64,000 bases of DNA, from NCBI GenBank assembly GCA_030998225.1, contig JAPYXD010000735.1, positions 372,001 to 436,000 of the forward strand, given 5' to 3'. The notes beneath the pieces are model-generated. The model had not been told where the DNA came from. It ran no database searches and saw only the letters and a list, made by a program, of their open reading frames with translations. Position 1 is the stretch's first letter, and every line of letters begins with the position of its first letter. Below are positions 1-15,500 of the stretch, in pieces. The DNA comes from Diplolepis rosae. Its lineage: Eukaryota > Arthropoda > Insecta > Hymenoptera > Diplolepididae. The position numbers and the translations under genes are program-made.

Positions 1-3000
1 ATCATAATCAAATGAGCACGCCTCGCAGTAACCAACTGGACCCCGTAAGTGTAATTGCATATAAAAGACTTGATTTGTTTATATACAGCTTATTTAGGTA
101 TGGGTAGGTTACAATAGCTGATATATTATTCTACGACGTTATTCAAATCTGTACGTGGTAGAAATTTATTAACTTAGTACCCTAATCATAATCAAATGAG
201 CACGCCTCGCAGTAACCAACTGGACCCCGTAAGTGTAATTGCATATAAAAGACTTGATTTGTTTATATACAGCTTATTTAGGTATGGGTAGGTTACAATA
301 GCTGATATATTATTCTACGACGTTATTCAAATCTGTACGTGGTAGAAATTTATTAACTTAGTACTCTAATCATAATCAAATGAGCACGCCTCGCAGTAAC
401 CAACTGGTCCCCGTAAGTGTAATTGCATATAAAAAGCTTGATTTGTGTATATACAGCTTATTTAGGTATGGGTAGGTTACAATAGCTAATATATTGTTCT
501 ACGACGTTATTCAAATCTATACGTGGTAGAAATTCATTAACTTAGTACTCTAATCATAATCAAATGAGCACGCCTCGCAGTAACCAACTGGTCCCCGTAA
601 GTGTAATTGCATATAAAAGTCTTGATTTGTTTATATACAGCTTATTTAGGTATGGGTAGGTTACAATAGCTAATATATTATTCTACGACGTTATTCAAAT
701 CTATACGTGGTAGAAATTCATTAACTTAGTACTCTAATCATAATCAAATGAGCACGCCTCGCAGTAACCAACTGGTCCCCGTAAGTGTAATTGCATATAA
801 AAGTCTTGATTTGTTTATATACAGCTTATTTAGGTATGGGTAGGTTACAATAGCTGATATATTATTCTACGACGTTATTCAAATCTGTACGTGGTAGAAA
901 TTTATTAACTTAGTACCCTAATCATAATCAAATGAGCACGCCTAGCAGTATCCAACTGGACCCCGTAAGTGTAATTGCATATAAAAGACTTGATTTGTTT
1001 ATATACAGCTTATTTAGGTATGGGTAGGTTACAATAGCTGATATATTATTCTACGACGTTATTCAAATCTGTACGTGGTAGAAATTTATTAACTTAGTAC
1101 TCTAATCATAATCAAATGAGCAGGCCTCGCAGTAACCAACTGGACCCCGTAAGTGTAATTGAATATAAAAAACTTGATTTGTTTATATACAGCTTATTTA
1201 CGTATGGGTAGGGTACAATAGCTAATATTTTATTCTACGACCTTGTTTAAATCTATAGGTGGAAAAAATATATTAACTAAATTCGCTAATAATAATCAAA
1301 TGAGCACGCCTAGTTGTAACCAAATCGACCCCGTAAGTGTATTTGCATACAAAAGACTTGCCTTGTTTATATACAGCTTATTTAGGGATGGGTAGGTTAC
1401 AATAGCTAATACGTTATTCTACGACGTTATTCAAATCTATACGTGGAAGAAATTCATTGGATGAGTACCCTAATGATATTCGAATGAGCACGCATCGTTG
1501 TAACCAACTGCACCCCGTAAGTGTAATTGCATATAAAAGACTTGATTTGTTTATATAAAGCTTATTTATGTATGGGTATGTTACAATAGCTTATATATTA
1601 TTCTATGACGTTATTCAAATCTGTACGTGGTACAAATTTATTAACTTAGTACTCTAATCATAATCAAATGAGCACGCCTCGCAGTAACCAACTGGTCCCC
1701 GTAAGTGTAATTGCATATAAAAGTCTTGATTTGTTTATATACAGCTTATTTAGGTATGGGTAGGTTACAATAGCTGATATATTATTCTACGACGTTATTC
1801 AAATCTGTACGTGGTAGAAATTTATTAACTTAGTACCCTAATCATAATCAAATGAGCACGCCTCGCAGTAACCAACTGGACCCCGTAAGTGTAATTGCAT
1901 ATAAAAGACTTGATTTGTTTATATACAGCTTATTTAGGTATGGGTAGGTTACAATAGCTAATATATTATTCTACGACGTTATTCAAATCTATACGTGGTA
2001 GAAATTCATTAAGTTAGTACTCTAATCATAATTAAATGAGCACGCCTCGCAGTAACCAACTGGTCCCCGTAAGTGTAATTGCATATAAAAAGCTTGATTT
2101 GTGTATATACAGCTTATTTAGGTATGGGTAGGTTACAATAGCTAATATATTGTTCTACGACGTTATTCAAATCTATACGTGGTAGAAATTCATTAACTGA
2201 GGACCCTAATTATAATCAAATGATCACGCCTCGTTGTAACCAACTGGAAAGCGTAAGTTTAATTGCATATAAAATCTTCAATTGTTAATATACAGATTAT
2301 TTATGTATGGGTATGTTACAATAGCTTATATATTATTCTATGACGTTATTCAAATCTGTACGTGGTACAAATTTATTAACTTAGTACTCTAATCATAATC
2401 AAATGAGCACGCCTCGCAGTAACCAACTGGTCCCCGTAAGTGTAATTGCATATAAAAGTCTTGATTTGTTTATATACAGCTTATTTAGGTATGGGTAGGT
2501 TACAATAGCTGATATATTATTCTACGACGTTATTCAAATCTGTACGTGGTAGAAATTTATTAACTTAGTACCCTAATCATAATCAAATGAGCACGCCTAG
2601 CAGTATCCAACTGGACCCCGTAAGTGTAATTGCATATAAAAGTCTTGATTTGTTTATATACAGCTTATTTAGGTATGGGTAGGTTACAATAGCTGATATA
2701 TTATTCTATGACGTTATTCAAATCTGTACGTGGTAGAAATTCATTAACTTAGTACTCTAATCATAATCAAATGAGCACGACTCGCAGTAAACTGCTGGTC
2801 CCCGTAAGTGTAATTGTATATAAAAGACTTGATTTGTTTATATACAGCTTATTTAGGTATGGGCAGGTTACAATAGCTGATATATTATTCTACCACGTTA
2901 TTCAAATCTGTACGTGGTAGAAATTTATTAACTTAGGACTCTAATCATAATCAAATGAGCACGCCTCGCAGTAACCAACTGGTCCCCGTAAGTGTAATTG

Positions 3001-4249
3001 CATATAAAAGTCTTGATTTGTTTATATACAGCTTATTTAGGTATGGGTAGGATACAATAGCTGATATATTATTCTACCACGTTATTCAAATCTGTACGTG
3101 GTAGAAGTTTATTAACTTAGTACTCTAATCATAATCAAATGAGCACGCCTCGCAGTAACCAACTGGTCCCCGTAAGTGTAATTGCATATAAAAAGCTTGA
3201 TTTGTTTATATACAGCTTATTTATGTATGGGTAGTTTACAATAGCTAATATATTATTCTACGACGTTATTCAAATCTATACGTGGTAGAAATTCATTAAC
3301 TTAGTACTCTAATCATAATCAAATGAGCACGCCTCGCAGTAACCAACTGGTCCCCGTAAGTGTAATTGCATATAAAAGTCTTGATTTGTTTATATACAGC
3401 TTATTTAGGTATGGGTAGGTTACAATAGCTGATATATTATTCTATGACGATATTCAAATCTGTACGTGGTAGAAATTTATTAACTTTGTACCCTAATCAT
3501 AATCAAATTAGCACGCCTCGCAGTAACCAACTGGACCCTGTAAGTGTAATTGCATATAAAAGTCTTGATTTGTTTATATACAGCTTATTTAGGTATGGGT
3601 AGGTTACAATAGCTGATATATTATTCTACGACGTTATTCAAATCTGTACGTGGTAGAAATTTATTAACTTAGTACTCTAATCATAATCAAATGAGCAGGC
3701 CTCGCAGTAACCAACTGGACCCCGTAAGTGTAATTGAATATAAAAAACTTGATTTGTTTATATACAGCTTATTTACGTATGGGTAGGGTACAATAGCTAA
3801 TATTTTATTCTACGACCTTGTTTAAATCTATAGGTGGAAAAAATATATTAACTAAATTCGCTAATAACAAAATGAGCACGCCTAGTTGTAACCAAATCGA
3901 CCCCGTAAGTGTATTTGCATACAAAAGACTTGCCTTGTTTATATACAGCTTATTTAGGGATGGGTAGGTTACAATAGCTAATACGTTATTCTACGACGTT
4001 ATTCAAATCTATACGTGGAAGAAATTCATTGGATGAGTACCCTAATGATATTCGAATGAGCACGCATCGTTGTAACCAACTAAACCCCGTAAGTGTAATT
4101 GCATATAAAAAACTTGATTTGTTTATATACAGCTTATTTATGTATGGGTATGTTACAATAGCTTATATATTATTCTACGACGTTATACAAATCTATACGT
4201 GGTAGAAATTCATTAAGTTAGTACTCTAATCATAATCAAATGAGCACGC

Positions 4250-7200
4250 CTCGCAGTAACCAACTGGTCCCCGTAAGTGTAATTGCATATAAAAGTCTTG
4301 ATTTGTTTATATACAGCTTATTTAGGTATGGGTAGGTTACAATAGCTGATATATTATTCTACGACGTTATACAAATCTGTACGTGGTAGAAATTTATTAA
4401 CTTAGTACCCTAATCATAATCAAATGAGCACGCCTAGCAGTATCCAACTGGACCCCGTAAGTGTAATTGCATATAAAAGACTTGATTTGTTTATATACAG
4501 CTTATTTAGGTATGGGTAGGTTACAATAGCTGATATATTATTCTACGACGTTATTCAAATCTGTACGTGGTAGAAATTTATTAACTTAGTACTCTAATCA
4601 TAATCAAATGAGCAGGCCTCGCAGTAACCAACTGGACCCCGTAAGTGTAATTGAATATAAAAAACTTGATTTGTTTATATACAGCTTATTTACGTATGGG
4701 TAGGGTACAATAGCTAATATTTTATTCTACGACCTTGTTTAAATCTATAGGTGGAAAAAATATATTAACTAAATTCGCTAATAATAATCAAATGAGCACG
4801 CCTAGTTGTAACCAAATCGACCCCGTAAGTGTATTTGCATACAAAAGACTTGCCTTGTTTATATACAGCTTATTTAGGGATGGGTAGGTTACAATAGCTA
4901 ATACGTTATTCTACGACGTTATTCAAATCTATACGTGGAAGAAATTCATTGGATGAGTACCCTAATGATATTCGAATGAGCACGCATCGTTGTAACCAAC
5001 TGCACCCCGTAAGTGTAATTGCATATAAAAGACTTGATTTGTTTATATAAAGCTTATTTATGTATGGGTATGTTACAATAGCTTATATATTATTCTATGA
5101 CGTTATTCAAATCTGTACGTGGTACAAATTTATTAACTTAGTACTCTAATCATAATCAAATGAGCACGCCTCGCAGTAACCAACTGGTCCCCGTAAGTGT
5201 AATTGCATATAAAAGTCTTGATTTGTTTATATACAGCTTATTTAGGTATGGGTAGGTTACAATAGCTGATATATTATTCTACGACGTTATTCAAATCTGT
5301 ACGTGGTAGAAATTTATTAACTTAGTACCCTAATCATAATCAAATGAGCACGCCTCGCAGTAACCAACTGGACCCCGTAAGTGTAATTGCATATAAAAGA
5401 CTTGATTTGTTTATATACAGCTTATTTAGGTATGGGTAGGTTACAATAGCTAATATATTGTTCTACGACGTTATTCAAATCTATACGTGGTAGAAATTCA
5501 TTAAGTTAGTACTCTAATCATAATTAAATGAGCACGCCTCGCAGTAACCAACTGGACCCCGTAAGTGTAATTGCATATAAAAAGCTTGATTTGTGTATAT
5601 ACAGCTTATTTAGGTATGGGTAGGTTACAATAGCTAATATATTTTCCACGACGTTATTCAAATCTATACGTTGTAGAAATTCATTAACTGAGTACACTAA
5701 TGATAATCAAATGAGCACGCCTCGTTGTAACCAACTGGAAAGCGTAAGTTTAATTGCATATAAAATCTTCAATTGTTAATATACAGATTATTTATGTATG
5801 GGCAGGATACAATAGAAAATATATTATTCTAAGACGTTACTCAAATCTATACGTGAAATTAATTCATTAGATGAGTACCCTAATGATATTCGAATGAGCA
5901 CGCTTCATTGTAACCAACTGCACCCGTGAGTATAATTGCATATAAAAGACTTGATTTGTTTATATACAGCTGATTTAGGTATGGGTAGGTTACAATAGCT
6001 AATATATTATTCTATGACGTTATTCAAATCTATACGTGGAAGATATTCATTAACTGAGGACCCTAATTATAATCAAATGAGCACGCCTCGTTGTAACCAA
6101 CAAGACCCCTTAAGTGTAATTGCTTATAAAAAGCTTGATTTGTGTATATACAGCTTATTTATGTATGGGTATGTTACAATAGCTTATATATTATTCTATG
6201 ACGTTATTTAAATCTGTACGTGGTACAAATTTATTAACTTAGTACTCTAATCATAATCAAATGAGCACGCCTCGTTGTAACCAACAAGACCCCTTAAGTG
6301 TAATTGCATATAAAAATCTTGATTTGTGTATATACAGCTTATTTAGGTATGGGTGGGTTACAATAGCTGATATATTATTCTACGACGTTATTCAAATCTG
6401 TACGTTGTAGAAATTTATTAACTTAGTACTCTAATCATAATCAAATGAGCACGCCTCGCAGTAACCAACTGGTCCCCGTAAGTGTAATTGCATATAAAAG
6501 TCTTGATTTGTTTATATACAGCTTATTTAGGTATGGGTAGGTTACAATAGCTGATATATTATTCTACCACGTTATTCAAATCTGTACGTGGTAGAAATTT
6601 ATTAACTTAGGACTCTAATCATAATCAAATGAGCACGCCTCGCAGTAACCAACTGGTCCCCGTAAGTGTAATTGCATACAAAAGACTTGATTTGTGTATA
6701 TACAGCTTATTTATGTATGGGTAGATTACAATAGCTGAGATAATATTCTACGACGTTATTCAAACTGTACATGGTAGAAATTCATTAACTTAGTACTCTA
6801 ATCATAATCAAATGAGCATGCCTCGCAGTAACCAACTGTACCCCGTAAGGGTAATTGCATATAAAAAACTTGATTTGTTTATATACAGCTTATTTACGTA
6901 TGGGTAGTTTACAATAGCTAATATATTATTCTACGACGTTATTCAAATCTATACGTGGTAGAAATTCATTAACTTAGTACTCTAATCACAATCAAATGAG
7001 CACGCCTCGCAGTAACCAACTGGTCTCCGTAAGTGTAATTGCATATAAAAGTCTTGATTTGTTTATATACAGCTTATTTAGGTATGGGTAGGTTACAATA
7101 GCTGATATATTATTCTACGACGTTATACAAATCTGTACGTGGTAGAAATTTATTAACTTAGTACCCTAATCATAATCAAATGAGCACGCCTAGCAGTATC

Positions 7201-9656
7201 CAACTGGACCCCGTAAGTGTAATTGCATATAAAAGACTTGATTTGTTTATATACAGCTTATTTAGGTATGGGTAGGTTACAATAGCTGATATATTATTCT
7301 ACGACGTTATTCAAATCTGTACGTGGTAGAAATTTATTAACTTAGTACTCTAATCATAATCAAATGAGCAGGCCTCGCAGTAACCAACTGGACCCCGTAA
7401 GTGTAATTGAATATAAAAAACTTGATTTGTTTATATACAGCTTATTTACGTATGGGTAGGGTACAATAGCTAATATTTTATTCTACGACCTTGTTTAAAT
7501 CTATAGGTGGAAAAAATATATTAACTAAATTCGCTAATAATAATCAAATGAGCACGCCTAGTTGTAACCAAATCGACCCCGTAAGTGTATTTGCATACAA
7601 AAGACTTGCCTTGTTTATATACAGCTTATTTAGGGATGGGTAGGTTACAATAGCTAATACGTTATTCTACGACGTTATTCAAATCTATACGTGGAAGAAA
7701 TTCATTGGATGAGTACCCTAATGATATTCGAATGAGCACGCATCGTTGTAACCAACTGCACCCCGTAAGTGTAATTGCATATAAAAGACTTGATTTGTTT
7801 ATATAAAGCTTATTTATGTATGGGTATGTTACAATAGCTTATATATTATTCTATGACGTTATTCAAATCTGTACGTGGTACAAATTTATTAACTTAGTAC
7901 TCTAATCATAATCAAATGAGCACGCCTCGCAGTAACCAACTGGTCCCCGTAAGTGTAATTGCATATAAAAGTCTTGATTTGTTTATATACAGCTTATTTA
8001 GGTATGGGTAGGTTACAATAGCTGATATATTATTCTACGACGTTATTCAAATCTGTACGTGGTAGAAATTTATTAACTTAGTACCCTAATCATAATCAAA
8101 TGAGCACGCCTCGCAGTAACCAACTGGACCCCGTAAGTGTAATTGCATATAAAAGACTTGATTTGTTTATATACAGCTGATTTAGGTATGGGTAGGTTAC
8201 AATAGCTAATATATTATTCTACGACGTTATTCAAATCTATACGTGGTAGAAATTCATTATTTTAGTACTCTAATCATAATCAAATGAGCACGCCTCGCAG
8301 TAACCAACTGGTCCCCGTAAGTGTAATTGCATATAAAAAGCTTGATTTGTGTATATACAGCTTATTTAGGTATGGGTAGGTTACAGTAGCTAATATATTT
8401 TCCACGACGTTATTCAAATCTATACGTTGTAGAAATTCATTAACTGAGTACACTAATGATAATCAAATGAGCACGCCTCGTTGTAACCAACTGGAAAGCG
8501 TAAGTTTAATTGCATATAAAATCTTCAATTGTTAATATACAGATTATTTATGTATGGGCAGGATACAATAGAAAATATATTATTCTAAGACGTTACTCAA
8601 ATCTATACGTGAAATTAATTCATTAGATGAGTACCCTAATGATATTCGAATGAGCACGCTTCATTGTAACCAACTGCACCCGTGAGTATAATTGCATATA
8701 AAAGACTTGATTTGTTTATATACAGCTGATTTAGGTATGGGTAGGTTACAATAGCTAATATATTATTCTATGACGTTATTCAAATCTATACGTGGAAGAT
8801 ATTCATTAACTGAGGACCCTAATTATAATCAAATGAGCACGCCTCGTTGTAACCAACAAGACCCCTTAAGTGTAATTGCTTATAAAAAGCTTGATTTGTG
8901 TATATACAGCTTATTTATGTATGGGTATGTTACAATAGCTTATATATTATTCTATGACGTTATTTAAATCTGTACGTGGTACAAATTTATTAACTTAGTA
9001 CTCTAATCATAATCAAATGAGCACGCCTCGTTGTAACCAACAAGACCCCTTAAGTGTAATTGCATATAAAAATCTTGATTTGTGTATATACAGCTTATTT
9101 AGGTATGGGTAGGTTACAATAGCTAATATATTATTCTACGACGTTATTCAAATCTGTACGTGGTAGAAATTTATTAACTTAGTACCCTAATCATAATCAA
9201 ATGAGCACGCCTCGCAGTAACCAACTGGTCCCCGTAAGTGTAATTGCATATAAAAGTCTTGATTTGTTTATATACAGCTTATTTAGGTATGGGTAGGTTA
9301 CAATAGCTGATATATTATTCTACCACGTTATTCAAATCTGTACGTGGTAGAAATTTATTAACTTAGGACTCTAATCATAATCAAATGAGCACGCCTCGCA
9401 GTAACCAACTGGTCCCCGTAAGTGTAATTGCATACAAAAGACTTGATTTGTGTATATACAGCTTATTTATGTATGGGTAGATTACAATAGCTGAGATAAT
9501 ATTCTACGACGTTATTCAAACTGTACATGGTAGAAATTCATTAACTTAGTACTCTAATCATAATCAAATGAGCATGCCTCGCAGTAACCAACTGTACCCC
9601 GTAAGTGTAATTGCATATAAAAAACTTGATTTGTTTATATACAGCTTATTTAGGTA
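4250..9656. repeat. Higher-order duplication in the satellite (about 15 monomers, 2756 bp)
   Basis: About 4250-6900 recurs at about 7006-9656 with a shift of 2756 bp, or 15 monomers. Private variants travel together: gttatacaaatc at 4363 and 7119, a shortened attttccacg monomer at 5641 and 8397, and two monomers encoding the same 65-residue open frame at 6014 and 8770. Part of this block (about 8400-9640) is repeated again with a shift near 1469 bp (8 monomers), and about 7006-8300 returns near 11416 with a shift of 4410 bp (24 monomers less 6 bp). This is segmental amplification of multi-monomer blocks, most simply explained by unequal exchange. Confidence 0.85.
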
Positions 9657-12529
9657 TGGGTAGTTTACAATAACTGATATATTATTCTACGACGTTATTC
9701 AAATCTATACGTGGTAGAAATTCATTAAGTTAGTACTCTAATCATAATTAAATGAGCACGCCTCGCAGTAACCAACTGGACCCCGTAAGTGTAATTGCAT
9801 ATAAAAAGCTTGAATTGTGTATATACAGCTTATGTAGGTATGGGTAGGTTACAATAGCTAATATATTGTTCTACGACGTTATTCAAATCTATACGTTGTA
9901 GAAATTCATTAACTGAGTACACTAATGATAATCAAATGAGCACGCCTCGTTGTAACCAACTGGAAAGCGTAAGTTTAATTGCATATAAAATCTTCAATTG
10001 TTAATATACAGATTATTTATGTATGGGCAGGATACAATAGAAAATATATTATTCTAAGACGTTACTCAAATCTATACGTGAAATTAATTCATTAGATGAG
10101 TACCCTAATGATATTCGAATGAGCACGCTTCATTGTAACCAACTGCACCCGTGAGTATAATTGCATATAAAAGACTTGATTTGTTTATATACAGCTGATT
10201 TAGGTATGGGTAGGTTACAATAGCTAATATATTATTCTATGACGTTATTCAAATCTATACGTGGAAGATATTCATTAACTGAGGACCCTAATTATAATCA
10301 AATGAGCACGCCTCGTTGTAACCAACAAGACCCCTTAAGTGTAATTGCTTATAAAAAAGCTTGATTTGTGTATATACAGCTTATTTATGTATGGGTATGT
10401 TACAATAGCTTATATATTATTCTATGACGTTATTTAAATCTGTACGTGGTACAAATTTATTAACTTAGTACTCTAATCATAATCAAATGAGCACGCCTCG
10501 TTGTAACCAACAAGACCCCTTAAGTGTAATTGCATATAAAAATCTTGATTTGTGTATATACAGCTTATTTAGGTATGGGTAGGTTACAATAGCTAATATA
10601 TTATTCTACGACGTTATTCAAATCTGTACGTGGTAGAAATTTATTAACTTAGTACTCTAATCATAATCAAATGAGCACGCCTCGCAGTAACCAACTGGTC
10701 CCCGTAAGTGTAATTGCATATAAAAGTCTTGATTTGTTTATATACAGCTTATTTAGGTATGGGTAGGTTACAATAGCTGATATATTATTCTACCACGTTA
10801 TTCAAATCTGTACGTGGTAGAAATTTATTAACTTAGGACTCTAATCATAATCAAATGAGCACGCCTCGCAGTAACCAACTGGTCCCCGTAAGTGTAATTG
10901 CATACAAAAGACTTGATTTGTGTATATACAGCTTATTTATGTATGGGTAGATTACAATAGCTGAGATAATATTCTACGACGTTATTCAAACTGTACATGG
11001 TAGAAATTCATTAACTTAGTACTCTAATCATAATCAAATGAGCATGCCTCGCAGTAACCAACTGTACCCCGTAAGCGTAATTGCATATAAAAAACTGGAT
11101 TTGTTTATATACAGCTTATTTAGGTATGGGTAGTTTACAATAGCTAATATATTATTCTGCGACCTTATTCAAATCTATACGTGGTAGAAATTCATTAACT
11201 TAGTACTCTAATCATAATCAAATTAGCACGCCTCGCAGTAACCAACAAGACCCCGTAAGTGTAATTGCATATAAAAGTCTTGATTTGTTTATATACAGCT
11301 TATTTAGGTATGGGTAGGTTACAATAGCTAATATATTATTCTACGACGTTATTCAAATCTATACGTGGTAGAAATTCATTAACTTAGTACTCTAATCATA
11401 ATCAAATGAGCACGCCTCGCAGTAACCAACTGGTCCCCGTAAGTGTAATTGCATATAAAAGTCTTGATTTGTTTATATACAGCTTATTTAGGTATGGGTA
11501 GGTTACAATAGCTGATATATTATTCTACGACGTTATACAAATCTGTACGTGGTAGAAATTTATTAACTTAGTACCCTAATCATAATCAAATGAGCACGCC
11601 TAGCAGTATCCAACTGGACCCCGTAAGTGTAATTGCATATAAAAGACTTGATTTGTTTATATACAGCTTATTTAGGTATGGGTAGGTTACAATAGCTGAT
11701 ATATTATTCTACGACGTTATTCAAATCTGTACGTGGTAGAAATTTATTAACTTAGTACTCTAATCATAATCAAATGAGCAGGCCTCGCAGTAACCAACTG
11801 GACCCCGTAAGTGTAATTGAATATAAAAAACTTGATTTGTTTATATACAGCTTATTTACGTATGGGTAGGGTACAATAGCTAATATTTTATTCTACGACC
11901 TTGTTTAAATCTATAGGTGGAAAAAATATATTAACTAAATTCGCTAATAATAATCAAATGAGCACGCCTAGTTGTAACCAAATCGACCCCGTAAGTGTAT
12001 TTGCATACAAAAGACTTGCCTTGTTTATATACAGCTTATTTAGGGATGGGTAGGTTACAATAGCTAATACGTTATTCTACGACGTTATTCAAATCTATAC
12101 GTGGAAGAAATTCATTGGATGAGTACCCTAATGATATTCGAATGAGCACGCATCGTTGTAACCAACTGCACCCCGTAAGTGTAATTGCATATAAAAGACT
12201 TGATTTGTTTATATACAGCTTATTTATGTATGGGTATGTTACAATAGCTTATATATTATTCTATGACGTTATTTAAATCTGTACGTGGTACAAATTTATT
12301 AACTTAGTACTCTAATCATAATCAAATGAGCACGCCTCGCAGTAACCAACTGGTCCCCGTAAGTGTAATTGCATATAAAAGTCTTGATTTGTTTATATAC
12401 AGCTTATTTAGGTATGGGTAGGTTACAATAGCTGATATATTATTCTACGACGTTATTCAAATCTGTACGTGGTAGAAATTTATTAACTTAGTACCCTAAT
12501 CATAATCAAATGAGCACGCCTCGCAGTAA

Positions 12530-15500
12530 ACAAATGGACCCCTTAAGTGCAATTGCATATAAAAGAAGTGATTTGTTTATATACAGCTTGATTACGTGTG
12601 CTCAGAATATAATGGCTAATATATTATTCTAAGACGTTATTCAAATCTATACGTGAAAGAAATTCATTAGATGTATACCCTAATGATATTCGAATAAGCA
12701 CGCTTCTTTGAAACCAACTGCACCCCGTAAGTGTAATTGCATATAAAAGACGTGATTTGTATATACAGCTTATTTAGGTATGGGTAGATTACAATAGCTG
12801 AGATAATATTCTACGACGTTATTCAAACTGTACATGGTAGAAATTCATTAACTTAGTATTCTAATCATAATCAAATGAGCATGCCTCGCAGTAACCAACT
12901 GGACCCCGTAAGTGTAATTGCATATAAAAAACTTGATTTGTTTTTATACAGCTAATTTACGTATGGGTAGGGTACAAAAGCAATATTTTATTCTACGTCA
13001 TTGTTTAAATCTATACGTGAAAACATTTATTGACTAAGTACCATATTAATAATCAAATGAGCACGCCTCGCAGTAACCAACTGGACCCCGTAAGCGTAAT
13101 TGCATATAAAAAACTTGATTTGTTTTTATACAGCTTATTTACGTATGGGTAGGGTACAAAAGCAATATTTTATTTTACGACATTGTTTTAATCTATACGT
13201 GGAAAAAATATATTAACTAAATACCCGAATAATAATCAAATGAGCACGCCTAGTTGTAACCAACTGGTCCCCCTAAGTGTAATTGCATATAAAAAACTTG
13301 ATTTGTTTATATACAGCTTCTTTAGGTATGGGCAGGGGACAATAGCTAATATATGGTTCTACAACGTTATTCAAATCTATACGTGGAATAAATTCATGAG
13401 ATGAGTACCCTAATGATAAGCAAATGAGCACGCTTCTTTGTAACCAACTGCACCCCGTAAGTGTAATTGCATATAAAAGACGTGATTTGTTTATATACAG
13501 CTTATTTACGTATGGGTAGGGTACAATAGCTAATATTTTATTCTGCGATATTGTTTAAATCTATACTTAGTAGAAATTTATTAACTAAGGACCCTAATCA
13601 TAATCAAATGAGCACGCATCGCAGCAACCAACTGGACCCCGTATGTGTAATTGCATATAAAAAAAAATGATTTGTTTATATACAGCATATTTAGGTATGG
13701 GCAGGTTGCAATAGAAAATATATTATTCTAAGACGTTATCCAAATCTATACGTGAAAAAATTCATTAGATGAGAACCCTAATGATATTCAAATCTGTTCG
13801 TGGTAGAAATTTATTAACTTAGTACCCTAATTATAATCAAATGAGCACGCCTCGTAGCACGTAAATGGAGCTCGTAAGTGCAACTTAATATAAAAAAATC
13901 GATTTGTTTTTATACAGCTTATTTATCGTATGGGCAGGGTACAATAGCCAATATATTATTCTACGACGTTATTCAAATCTATACGTGGAAGAAATTCATT
14001 AACTGCGTACCCTAATGATAATCAAATGAGCACGCCTCTTTGTAACCAACTGGTCACCGTAAGGGTAATTGCATATAAAAAACTTGATTTGTTTTTATAC
14101 AGCTAATTTACGTATGGGTGGGGTACAATAGCTAATATATTATTCTACGACGTTATTCAAATCTATTCGTGGTAGAAATTCATTAACTTAGTACTCTAAT
14201 CATAATCAAATGAGCACGCCTCGCAGTAACCAACTGGTCCGCGTAAGTGTAATTGCATATAAAAAGCTTGATTTGTGTATATACAGCTTATTTAGGTATG
14301 GGTAGGTTACAATAGCTGATATGTTATACTACGACGTTATTCAAATCTGTACGTGGTAGTAATTTATTAACTTAGTACCCTAATCATAATTAAATGAGCA
14401 CGCCTCGCAGTAACCAACTGGACCCCGTAAGTGTAATTGCATATAAAAGACTTGATTTGTTTATATACAGCTTATTTAGGTATGGGTAGGTTACAATAGC
14501 TGATATATTATTCTAAGACGTTACTCAAATCTATACGTGAAATTAATTCATTAGATGAGTACCCTAATGATATTCGAATGAGCACGCTTCTTTGTAACCA
14601 ACTGCACCCCGTAAGCGTAATTGTATATAAAAAACTTGATTTGTTTTTATACAGCTAATTTACGTATGGGTAGGGTACAAAAGCAATATTTTATTCTACG
14701 ACATTGTTTAAATCTATACGTGAAAACATTTATTGACTAAGTACCATATTAATAATCAAATGAGCACGCCTAGTTGTAACCAACTGGTCCCCCTAAGTGT
14801 AATTGCATTTAAAAACTTGATTTGTTTATATACAGCTTATTTTTCGTATGGGCAGGTTACAATAGCTAATATATTATTCTAAGACGTTATTCAAATCTAT
14901 ACGTGAAAAAATTCATTAGATGAGAACCCTAATGATATTCAAATCTATACGTGGTAGAAATTTATTAACTTAGTACCCTAATCATAATCAAATAAGCACG
15001 CTTCGTTGTAACCTACTGGAACCCGTAAGAGTAATTACATATAAAAGTCTTGATTTGTTTATATACAGCTTATTTAGGTATGGGTAGGTTACAATAGCTA
15101 ATATTTTATTCAACGCCATTGTTTAAATCTATACGTAGTAGAAATTTATTCACTTAGTACGCTAATCATAATTAAATGAGCACGCCTCGCAGTAACCAAC
15201 TGGTCCCCGTAAGTGCAATTCAATATAAAAAACTCGATTTGTTTTTATACAGCTTATTTATGTATAAGCAGGTTGCAATAGCTAATATATTATTCGACGA
15301 CGTTGTTTAAATCTGTACGTGGTAAAAATATACTAACTAAGTACCCTAATAATAATCAAATGAGCACGGCTCGTTGTAATTAACTGGACCCCGTAAGCGT
15401 AATTGCATATAAAAAACTTGATTTGTTTATATACAGCTCATTTAGGTATGGGCAGGTTGCAATAGCTAATATATTATTCGACGACGTTGTTTCAATCTGT

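Noticed and set aside
6014..8967. Identical 65-codon open frames at 6014-6211 and 8770-8967
   Set aside because: They are chance open frames in two copies of the same satellite monomer block. A third copy near 10239 is frameshifted by one A.
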